DNA from: an uncultured Pedosphaera sp.
GTDB taxonomy: Bacteria > Verrucomicrobiota > Verrucomicrobiia > Limisphaerales > Pedosphaeraceae
Length of the DNA stretch: 44,548 nt
Direction of reading: 5' to 3'
NCBI GenBank assembly: GCA_903918755.1
Contig: CAIXFN010000050.1
Span: 1 to 44,548, forward strand
A program made the translations under genes and the position numbers. The notes below the pieces were generated by a model. That model saw only the letters and a list, made by a program, of their open reading frames with translations. It was not told where the DNA came from and did not search any database. The first letter of the stretch is position 1. Each line of letters begins with the position of its first letter. Positions 32,410 to 39,592 of this stretch are shown here, in pieces.

Positions 32410-34074
32410 ATGAGCTCCGCATTCTTTGATTTGAAAACTTCCTTCCGCAACTGCGGCCGCCACCTCCGGGTGCTGCTGGCTCTGGCTGGTCTCCTCCTTT
32501 TCCCCCGCCTGGGTTCCGCTCTGAACATCACCAACGTCACCGCGGTCAACGTCACCCCCAGCGGATTTTCCGTGGTCTGGCGTGGACCATTGAACGGTAC
32601 CCCGGCGCTTTCCGTTTTTGCCGATGCGGCCGGGACGGTGAATCTTGCCGGCCAGTTGGGGATCGAACTTTACCCGGTGCATTCGGGGGATCCCACCCTC
32701 ACCAATGGTTATGCCCATTTGCAAAACCTCGACCAATTGACGAAGAAAATCATGGCCCAAAGTACGGTTTACGTGCGCGTGACGGGCTGCGCTCCGGGAA
32801 CCAAGTACTTTTACCGCGCGGAGCTCCGCGATGCCACCGGCCAGCCGATCGCCGTTTCCCCCGCCACCGGACCGCTGCCCGCGGTGACCACGGCGCTCGA
32901 GAATTCGTTCGTTCTGCAATCACGGCAATTATTGATCACCCTGCCGGGGGGAAATCCCACCGGCAGTCTCGTTCTGCTCTCCAATCCGAACACCCCCAGC
33001 GTGCTGGCTGGCGTGGTGGGGGATGGGGCGGGTCCCAACCAGGTGTTTTTCAATCTCGATGATGTGTTGGCGGCGGGCGGGGCCACCAATTACCTGCCCC
33101 TGGGCGGGCTCACTTTCACCGCCTCCGTATTGGGTACTTCCACCAACGGGTTGTCCCAGGCTTACGGTCTCGTCTTCACCGGCAGCTTCCTCGTGGGACA
33201 ATCGTCCGGTTTTAATCTGGGTACCTTTCTTGGGTTGAGCGTCGGCTCTGCCGTGGTCCGTTCGGGTGCCTCCGGCAGTCTGCCGATTCTCCTGAACGCC
33301 AGCACCGCGATTACGAATGTGTCCGTCCTGCTCCAGGTGGACACCAATCATTTCACGAGCCTGAGTCTGCAGGGTTTGGTGCCGCAATTGGGCCCCCCCA
33401 CCTTCCAGTCGGTTGCTTCCAACTTGTTCCTGCTCAAATTCCCGGCCGCCTCCGGCCAGAACCTCCTGGGGAACCAGGCCATCGCGCAAATCAACTTCAC
33501 CGCCGCCTCGAACCAGCCCTCCGCGTTTGTTCCCTTCACGCCCGGTTCCCTGCAGGGCCTGAATGTGGATGGCTCACCGGCCCTCTCGCTGGGATTGGGT
33601 GGCGGCCGGGTGGTGATCATTGACAATCAACCGCTCCTGGAAGCCACGCAGGCGGCCGATGGTTCCCGCAACCTCACCTTGTTTGGCAAGGACGGCGCCA
33701 GTTACCAGGTGCAATTCTCCACCAACCTGCTGGACTCCGCGGCTTGGACGGATCAGGCCATCGTCGCCCTGTCCGGCATGACCCAGGATCTACCCGGGCA
33801 GGACACCACGCCGCCGGAGGTCTACTTTCGCGCCTATGAATTCACGCCCTCCTCCGGAATGCTGAAGTTGCAGGCGGCTCCGGATGGGCGGGTCTCGGCC
33901 ACGGCTTTCGGCCGGCCGGGGGCCCGCTACACGCTGGAATACGCCACCAGCCCCGCCGCCGGGGCCCACTGGCTCCCGCTGGTGAGCTACACTTTGACCA
34001 ATTCCTTCACGACCGTGGCGAATCTCGGCAAAACCAATTCCGGCCTGTTCTTCCGGTTGCAGAACGCGAATTGA
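32410..34074 (+). CDS. Exported protein with FN3-like and cohesin-like domains
   Basis: 554 residues. The start ATG lies six bases after the rhodanese stop. The signal peptide is in the first 38 residues (LRVLLALAGLLLFPRLGSA). Residues about 40-165 are an FN3-like domain (NVTAVNVTPSGFSVVWRG, then APGTKYFYRAEL). Residues about 278-401 resemble a cohesin fold (SGSLPILLNASTAITNVSVL, LFLLKFPAASGQNLLG, AIAQINFTA). The last 150 residues carry two strands of the ASYQVQFSTNLLDSAAW type and end in SGLFFRLQNAN, the usual verrucomicrobial C-terminal pattern. A cohesin would bind a dockerin, but none is visible in this window. It is last in the four-gene set and ends before a perfect hairpin at 34107-34138. 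Confidence 0.85.
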   Translation: MSSAFFDLKTSFRNCGRHLRVLLALAGLLLFPRLGSALNITNVTAVNVTPSGFSVVWRGPLNGTPALSVFADAAGTVNLAGQLGIELYPVHSGDPTLTNGYAHLQNLDQLTKKIMAQSTVYVRVTGCAPGTKYFYRAELRDATGQPIAVSPATGPLPAVTTALENSFVLQSRQLLITLPGGNPTGSLVLLSNPNTPSVLAGVVGDGAGPNQVFFNLDDVLAAGGATNYLPLGGLTFTASVLGTSTNGLSQAYGLVFTGSFLVGQSSGFNLGTFLGLSVGSAVVRSGASGSLPILLNASTAITNVSVLLQVDTNHFTSLSLQGLVPQLGPPTFQSVASNLFLLKFPAASGQNLLGNQAIAQINFTAASNQPSAFVPFTPGSLQGLNVDGSPALSLGLGGGRVVIIDNQPLLEATQAADGSRNLTLFGKDGASYQVQFSTNLLDSAAWTDQAIVALSGMTQDLPGQDTTPPEVYFRAYEFTPSSGMLKLQAAPDGRVSATAFGRPGARYTLEYATSPAAGAHWLPLVSYTLTNSFTTVANLGKTNSGLFFRLQNAN

Positions 34075-34106
34075 GATCCCACCAATATTGAATGTTTGCA
34101 GGTGAA

Positions 34107-34138
34107 ATGCGGTCAAAAGGCTGTTACCTTGACCGCAT
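34107..34138 (+). promoter_or_regulatory. Perfect 10-bp hairpin directly before a start codon
   Basis: ATGCGGTCAA (34107-34116) and TTGACCGCAT (34129-34138) pair perfectly with a 12-base loop. The ATG of the 52-codon gene begins on the next base. No Shine-Dalgarno sequence lies upstream of that ATG. The hairpin could be an attenuator or operator, could block translation, or could end the upstream operon; there is no U-run. Confidence 0.5.
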
Positions 34139-34297
34139 ATGGACCTTGGAAGCCTGCTCCATTGGTTGACCGAGACCTGGCACGAATCTCCCCGCCTGAT
34201 CGTGCTAGGAGTCTTGGGCTTGGGGGCCTTCCTGCTGGTGACCATCAATGCGATGTGCAACCGGCGGAAACGGCCCCGTCACCGCGAGTCCAAATAG
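34139..34297 (+). CDS. 52-residue single-span membrane protein
   Basis: ATG at 34139 to TAG at 34295-34297. The product starts MDLGSLLHWLTETWHESP, then has one hydrophobic span of about 22 residues (LIVLGVLGLGAFLLVTINAM), and ends in a strongly basic tail (CNRRKRPRHRESK). That is the shape of a small inner-membrane protein with a cytoplasmic C-terminus. It lies in the gap between two larger genes, just after a hairpin. No ribosome site is seen. No family is recognised. Confidence 0.5.
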   Translation: MDLGSLLHWLTETWHESPRLIVLGVLGLGAFLLVTINAMCNRRKRPRHRESK

Positions 34298-34366
34298 GCG
34301 GTCTTTGCGTGTCCCGGACTCCACCGCTCCCGCCCCGTCCGCTTGCGCTCACCGCCATTACGTGCG

Positions 34367-35020
34367 ATGATGCAGTGCATGAATCTCGCCCGTCCGCTGG
34401 CTGCCCGGACTTTCCGTGCCCCGTTGCTGGGAGCGTTGGGTCTGCTGAGTTGCTGCTTGTTGCTCCCCTCTGTTCCGGCCCAGACTACGGCTAATGGACT
34501 CGCCAAACCCTTGGGCGGAACGAATACTTCCGATTCTCCGGCCATGCTTGACCGGCTGCCTTCCTCCAATGCTCTGGTGCTGCTTAACGAACCGGTGAAG
34601 CCCTCGCTGGGCACGAATGTCGCCGACGGCCCCATCATTTTCGACAAATTGCTTTCCACCAACAGCTCGGTGCTGATGACCAATGCCGAGTTTCGGCGAA
34701 TGTTCGGCCGGAAAGTTATCTTCAAAAGCGGTTTTCTCTCGGACAGTTTTGATATTGAACGCCTGCACCCCAGCGTATTGGTCCGGCTGAAACTGGATGT
34801 GGAAAAGGCCAGGGCCGACCAACTCACTTTGGAAGAAGCCAACAAGAAATACCTCGTGGATGCCGAGAAGCGGCGACAGGATTTGGCAGCCCAACAGGCG
34901 GCGGCCATCCAGAAAGCCCAGGCCGATGCCGCCGCCGCGGCCGCGGCCGCCGCCGATCTGGGCGACCCTACCGCCACCAACCGGACGGGGCGTGGGCGCG
35001 GGCGGCGGGTAAAGCCATAA
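34367..35020 (+). CDS. Exported protein with alanine-rich coiled coil and basic tail
   Basis: About 217 residues from ATG 34367; ATG 34370 and 34379 are alternatives and a TTG exists at 34343. The signal peptide is LLGALGLLSCCLLLPSVPAQ, with cleavage likely at VPA-Q. The Cys pair could be a weak lipobox, but the residues before it fit poorly. The mature part has two T/N-rich segments ending in SLGTNVADGPIIFDKLLSTN. A helical stretch rich in A, E, K and Q follows (about 145-205: EKARADQLTLEEANKKYL, QQAAAIQKAQADAAAAAAAA). The tail is RTGRGRGRRVKP. No family is recognised. It may be a cell-envelope structural protein; the basic tail could bind nucleic acid or acidic polymers (inference). Confidence 0.65.
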   Translation: MMQCMNLARPLAARTFRAPLLGALGLLSCCLLLPSVPAQTTANGLAKPLGGTNTSDSPAMLDRLPSSNALVLLNEPVKPSLGTNVADGPIIFDKLLSTNSSVLMTNAEFRRMFGRKVIFKSGFLSDSFDIERLHPSVLVRLKLDVEKARADQLTLEEANKKYLVDAEKRRQDLAAQQAAAIQKAQADAAAAAAAAADLGDPTATNRTGRGRGRRVKP

Positions 35021-35030
35021 CTGCGAGCCC

Positions 35031-35040
35031 GGGGGGGGGG
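35031..35040 (+). repeat. Run of ten G
   Basis: A homopolymer of ten G follows the coiled-coil protein gene by 10 bases. Such runs slip in replication and are also prone to sequencing error. It lies 163 bases before the acyltransferase start, so a length change could at most affect transcription. Confidence 0.9.
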
Positions 35041-35202
35041 ACCCATCCGAGTTGATCCCGTCCGCGGCTCACACCCGGCGCATCTGCGGGGAGATTTAGT
35101 GCGTTGCGGTTTGTTGTGGTTTGATTTCCTTGACGCCTCGCCACGGAATCCCTACATCAGGCGGGCATGATGCTTTTCCCCGACCCGGCCTGACTCAATT
35201 GA

Positions 35203-36375
35203 ATGACCACCGTCGGCCCAACCGCCGCCAGCGCCACTCCCTCGCGCTTTTTCGGTGCCCTGGAATCTCTGCGCGGATTGGCGGCGTTAATGGTGGTTCT
35301 CTTTCACCTCTCCTGGCCTAATCCGATTTCCGAACTCCGGCTGGTCAAGAACGGGTACTTGATGGTCGATTTCTTTTTCGTGCTTTCGGGATTTGTCATT
35401 TGCCAAAGCTATGCCCGGCGGATCGCCTATGCCCATGATTTGCGGCGGTTTGTCCTCCTGCGCTTCGGCCGCATCTACCCCCTGCATTTTGCCGTTCTGT
35501 TGGCGTTTCTCGTGTTGGAAGTGATCAAATACGCGGGGTTACTCAGTTCCGGCCTGGTTTACCGCAACGGCGCGCCATTTGCGGTGAACAACGGTTGGTC
35601 ATTTCTGGTCAATGCCCTTTTACTTCAGCCCTTTGGGCATTTTCCCATCTGGACGTTTAATTCGGTGAGTTGGAGCATTGCGGTGGAGTTTTACGCCTAT
35701 TTATTGTTCGGATTCTTGGTGCTGTGGGTGCGTCCGCTCCGCCGTTTCTTTGGGGTGGCTTTGCTTTTTACGGTGCTGGCCGGCGGGATTCTGGCTTGGT
35801 CGGGTAATGCCGGTTTGACGACCACCGAGCATACGGTGCAGTGGAGCGTTTTTCGTTGCCTCATGGGTTTTTTCCTGGGGACCTTGATGAGCGCGACCTT
35901 TGACCGCTGGCAACCCCGGATTTGTGGCCGAAGTCCAGCGTTGTTCGGGTGGACTGGCGGAGGCACGGTGGCACTGCTCGCCTGGAAGGAAACGGGACCT
36001 TCGGATTTTTGGGTGTTGCCGTTGTTTGCGGTGATCATCCTCGCGGCCGCCGCACTGCCCGAGGGGCCGCTCCGGCAGGCGCTGAATTCCGCCCCGCTGC
36101 GCTGGTTGGGCCGGGTTTCCTATTCGATTTACATGCTCCATGCCTTCGTGATCATTCTGCTCGGGCGTTTGGTTCCGGTGGTCTTGAAAGTGCTGCAGTC
36201 GGGCCGTTCGAATGAAGGGATGGCTTGGTGGCGGCAGTCCGGTAGTATTGGTCTTCTCTTCCTTGGCTTGACCTTGCTGGTGGTTCTGGCCTTGGCGGCC
36301 CTGACCCAGCCTTTAATCGAAGTCCGCTGCCAACGCTGGATCAAAGCCCTGGTGGCCAAGTGGCTCGGGCCTTAG
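35203..36375 (+). CDS. Acyltransferase-3 family membrane O-acyltransferase (OafA-like)
   Basis: 390 residues with about ten membrane spans. The N-terminal family signature is complete: ALESLRGLAALMVVLFHLSW with the catalytic His35, then MVDFFFVLSGFVI and the basic RFVLLRFGRIYPLH. The late motif LRWLGRVSYSIYMLHAFVI is also typical. These enzymes acylate sugars of surface glycans, lipopolysaccharide or antibiotics, with the donor on the cytoplasmic side. The two O-antigen-ligase-like genes that converge on it suggest modification of a surface polysaccharide. It has no fused SGNH domain, so it is the short type. The start follows a poor ribosome site. Confidence 0.9.
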   Translation: MTTVGPTAASATPSRFFGALESLRGLAALMVVLFHLSWPNPISELRLVKNGYLMVDFFFVLSGFVICQSYARRIAYAHDLRRFVLLRFGRIYPLHFAVLLAFLVLEVIKYAGLLSSGLVYRNGAPFAVNNGWSFLVNALLLQPFGHFPIWTFNSVSWSIAVEFYAYLLFGFLVLWVRPLRRFFGVALLFTVLAGGILAWSGNAGLTTTEHTVQWSVFRCLMGFFLGTLMSATFDRWQPRICGRSPALFGWTGGGTVALLAWKETGPSDFWVLPLFAVIILAAAALPEGPLRQALNSAPLRWLGRVSYSIYMLHAFVIILLGRLVPVVLKVLQSGRSNEGMAWWRQSGSIGLLFLGLTLLVVLALAALTQPLIEVRCQRWIKALVAKWLGP

Positions 36376-36390
36376 CGCAACCGGGATGCC

Positions 36391-37926
36391 TCAACGGGTC
36401 AGGGAGATGAGTTTGAGCCGATTGAGCTGGTTTTCCGGCACCGGTTCGACGGCGGGAGAGCCGACGCCGTTGTTCAGCGCCACGCTCAGCCCTAAGACCC
36501 CGGTGAACCACATCATATCCGAATACAATGAGCCGAAAACCAGGAAGAAGAAGATGACCTTGGCCACGAAATAGCTGAGGAAAAAAGTGTTGACGGTCTT
36601 CAGGTGTGGCAAACCATGCAGATAATTTTGGTACAAGGCCTGGATCCCTGCCTTGACGAACCATAAAAATGCGATCACTCCCCAGATGCCAAATGGCATG
36701 ATGACCGATAAGGGGCCGCTGTGATAGTCTCCCGCCAGATAGGCCCCCTCATACCGGTCCACGCCGCGCAGCATGTTGCCTTCCATAATGGCCATATCTG
36801 CGGGATCAATGCCGTAACCCTTGCCAATAAAAAGGTATTTGGGAATTTCCGGATAGGTGCGCTCCCACATCGCGAGTCGCCATTCCACCGATCCTTTCGC
36901 ATCCATTTCCGTCATGGTGTCAATTTCCACCGGCAGGAAACTGATGGTGCGCTGCACGGCCAGTGGCAGTTTTTTGGCGAAAGGAAGGACGCAGGCGCCT
37001 GCCAGGATCATGCCAACAACCAGCACCGGCAGCAAACGACTGCGAAACAAGCCCTCAAAATAGAATTGAATGATAAAAAGCAGGATGACAAAGATCAGCG
37101 CTGAGCGGTAACCGCCCATCGTGGTGGCGGCGCAGCAGGCCACTAATAGCCCCATCCGCCAGAATTTGGAGGGTTGAAAAGTCTCCCGGATCCCGAGTAG
37201 CGCCAGTAGCGCAAAAAATCCTGTCGAGCCAGCCACCGAAACTCCACCGAGCCGGATGGCCGTCCCGGCGAAATTGCTCTCATCCACCGCCATGGCGCTC
37301 AATTCCGCAAAGTCGGCTGGGAAAATCCAAAAAATAAAATAGAGGGACGGGCTGATGACCGTGGCGAGATTGCCAAAGGCCGCTGTGAGGGAACTCAGGA
37401 TGTACATCCGGACATAAGTCAGGGCCTTCTCCGCCGGGATGTGCTTGGCGGTGAACGCGAAATAACCGGCGACTGCCGCAAAAATGGTGAGGTAACGCTT
37501 GCCGCCATAGCTGCCGCCACCGGCAACGCGTAAACCGATCCCGCCCGTCAATTCCGCCGTGAGCAGCACCACCAGCGTCAGGAAAATGATGGGCATTGTA
37601 ATCGTCGGGACCGAGATGAACGCCTGCTTCTTGTTCATCGCGTATTGCAAGGCCGAGATCCCAAAACTGACAAAGGCCAGCGGCAGCCAGATGAGCGGTT
37701 TGCCGGGCAGAAAGAACGTCAACGCTCCCAGATTCCACCCCAAGGTTAACAGGGGGTGATGCCACTTGAGCAGCAGCGGCAGCAGCAGGACCCCCAAAAC
37801 AACCCCCACGATGCCCGCATTGGTGGTGTCGTCCGGGTTCGCGACTAGATAGCCCAAAAACACCGCCAACGGCAAACAGACGCCGTAGATGACGAGCGAG
37901 CGAAACAGTGTGAAGGCATTTAACAT
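36391..37926 (-). CDS. O-antigen ligase/polymerase-like membrane protein (copy 2)
   Basis: 511 residues with 10-12 predicted spans, starting with a short cytoplasmic end and LVIYGVCLPLAVFLGYLVA. A long periplasmic part at about 330-410 holds AVQRTISFLPVEID, EWRLAMWERTYPEIPKYLF, GKGYGIDPADM and AGDYHSGPLSVIMPFG. The conserved Arg and the YHSGP segment match the large loop that carries catalytic residues in the Wzy_C/WaaL group. The substrate may be a lipid-linked polysaccharide. It is a paralog of the gene at 38023-39522, which lies just upstream on the same strand with a gap of 96 bases. AAGGAA about 11 bases before the ATG serves as ribosome site. Confidence 0.8.
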   Translation of the reverse strand: MLNAFTLFRSLVIYGVCLPLAVFLGYLVANPDDTTNAGIVGVVLGVLLLPLLLKWHHPLLTLGWNLGALTFFLPGKPLIWLPLAFVSFGISALQYAMNKKQAFISVPTITMPIIFLTLVVLLTAELTGGIGLRVAGGGSYGGKRYLTIFAAVAGYFAFTAKHIPAEKALTYVRMYILSSLTAAFGNLATVISPSLYFIFWIFPADFAELSAMAVDESNFAGTAIRLGGVSVAGSTGFFALLALLGIRETFQPSKFWRMGLLVACCAATTMGGYRSALIFVILLFIIQFYFEGLFRSRLLPVLVVGMILAGACVLPFAKKLPLAVQRTISFLPVEIDTMTEMDAKGSVEWRLAMWERTYPEIPKYLFIGKGYGIDPADMAIMEGNMLRGVDRYEGAYLAGDYHSGPLSVIMPFGIWGVIAFLWFVKAGIQALYQNYLHGLPHLKTVNTFFLSYFVAKVIFFFLVFGSLYSDMMWFTGVLGLSVALNNGVGSPAVEPVPENQLNRLKLISLTR

Positions 37927-38022
37927 TAACTAATCAGTTCCTTAGCAAAATTGCCGACTCTCCGCAATCAGATTCCGGGTGGCCACCGGCCAACCGTCCG
38001 CGCCGCGTGCCCCAGGCGGTTT

Positions 38023-39522
38023 TCAGCCGGGCAGCACCCGGGGAGCATCCTTTTCCGGGCCACCTCGACCCAACTCGTCACGGTTCAAAGTGACGCCAAA
38101 ACCAACCAGACCCGCAAAATTGATCAAATCGCTGCTGAAGGAGCCGAATACGGTCAGGAAGAAAATCAGCCGGGCGATGAATATGGCTAGCAGGAAGGTG
38201 TTCACCCGCAGCAGCGCGGGATCCCCGTAGCGGTAATTTTTATAGAGCACCTGCAGCGAAGCCACGCTGAACCAGGCAAAACCGAAAACCCCGAAGATGC
38301 CAAAGGGAATGATCAGGGAGAATGGCCCGCTGTGGTAATCCCCATTCAATCGGGCAAATTCGGCGGCTTTGCCAAATCCCCGCAATTCCGATTGCCAGAC
38401 CATGAACATGTCGTTCGGGTCCACCGCGTAGCCTTTGCCGAGAAAAAGGTATTTGGGTACCTCGGGCAGCAACTCCCGCCACATGTCCAATCGCCATTCG
38501 GTCGAGGCATCCGCACTCGCCTGGGCGATGGGATCCACTTCCACCGGCAGAAAACTCAGGGTGCGTTGGACCGAAAGGGGGAAATGCCGGACGAACGGCA
38601 TCGTGATGGCCAATCCCAAGATTCCGGCGAGCACGATTATCGCCACCAGTCGGGTGCGCAACAAACCTTCCCAATAAAACAGCGCGCCCAGAATGAGCGC
38701 ATACATGACCAGGACCGACCGAAAGCCGGCAAAAAGGCTGCCGAGAATGGCCAGGAGCAGCAGGGTCGCCCGCCAGGGATGGTGGATATCCAGTACTCCG
38801 CGGAGGCCGTAACGCATGAGCAGGAAACAAAATAGCCCCATGGTGGCAAAATTGATGCTGCCGAATCGCGTCACCGCTTCCGACGCCCCGTCACCCTCCG
38901 TTTCAAAACTCTCGGGCAGGATCGCGTGCAGAAAATCCATGCTGGGACCGCCTAAATCCCCCAACAGCCCGGGGAAAATCAGCAGACCGGAGAGGTAAAA
39001 GAGGGCAACATACATTCCCACACGGTGGCGCGGCATTCGCTGCCCCACCATGGCAAAATAACCCAGCACCCCCATGAAGAGGAGCAGGTACTTGCGACCG
39101 CCGAAGGAAGCGGAACCAAGCGCCCGGACCCCAACCCCGCCCGTCAGGACAGCGGTGATCACGATGACGGCAGTCAGAAAAACCAGCGAACGGCTTACCG
39201 AACGGGAGCCAAAGAAATCCACCTTGCGTCCCACGGTCCGGTCCATCAGCGAAAACGTCAGGCTGATCCCGACCATGACGACCCCGAGCGACAATCGGCC
39301 AGGCAGGAGTGAGAAGAAAATTGGCGCGTTCCAACTGAAAATCAGCAGGGGATAATGCCACCGCATCAGGAGCGGGACACTCAGCACGGAAAGCACCAGG
39401 ATGACCACCGAGAGGCTGTCCGACTCAAACGGGGTGGCGAGGAAATAGCCAACGAGTACGGCGAGTGGCAAGCACACGCCGTACATCAAGTGGGATCGTG
39501 AGATCGCAAACGACTCAGCCAT
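38023..39522 (-). CDS. O-antigen ligase/polymerase-like membrane protein (copy 1)
   Basis: 499 residues, same architecture as the next gene downstream. Parallel segments: YGVCLPLAVLVGYFLA, LTGGVGVRALGSASFGG, SVQRTLSFLPVEVD, EWRLDMWRELLPEVPKYLF, GKGYAVDPNDM and NGDYHSGPFSLIIPFG. The conservation of the large periplasmic loop in both copies suggests both are active, while transmembrane parts have drifted, which points to an old duplication. GGAG lies close to the ATG (spacing three bases). The C-terminal tail is shorter and more charged than in the paralog. It probably forms a transcription unit with the second copy. Confidence 0.8.
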   Translation of the reverse strand: MAESFAISRSHLMYGVCLPLAVLVGYFLATPFESDSLSVVILVLSVLSVPLLMRWHYPLLIFSWNAPIFFSLLPGRLSLGVVMVGISLTFSLMDRTVGRKVDFFGSRSVSRSLVFLTAVIVITAVLTGGVGVRALGSASFGGRKYLLLFMGVLGYFAMVGQRMPRHRVGMYVALFYLSGLLIFPGLLGDLGGPSMDFLHAILPESFETEGDGASEAVTRFGSINFATMGLFCFLLMRYGLRGVLDIHHPWRATLLLLAILGSLFAGFRSVLVMYALILGALFYWEGLLRTRLVAIIVLAGILGLAITMPFVRHFPLSVQRTLSFLPVEVDPIAQASADASTEWRLDMWRELLPEVPKYLFLGKGYAVDPNDMFMVWQSELRGFGKAAEFARLNGDYHSGPFSLIIPFGIFGVFGFAWFSVASLQVLYKNYRYGDPALLRVNTFLLAIFIARLIFFLTVFGSFSSDLINFAGLVGFGVTLNRDELGRGGPEKDAPRVLPG

Positions 39523-39592
39523 TATCTCCGGCTATTGAACCGCACCGGGGGGAAAAAACAACCATTATCCGGGGCGGATCGCGGCCGCGAAA

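Noticed and set aside
29777-32919. Long minus-strand frames opposite the propeller, rhodanese and cohesin-like genes
   Set aside because: No recognisable domains, and the sense strand encodes exported proteins with signal peptides and clear motifs.
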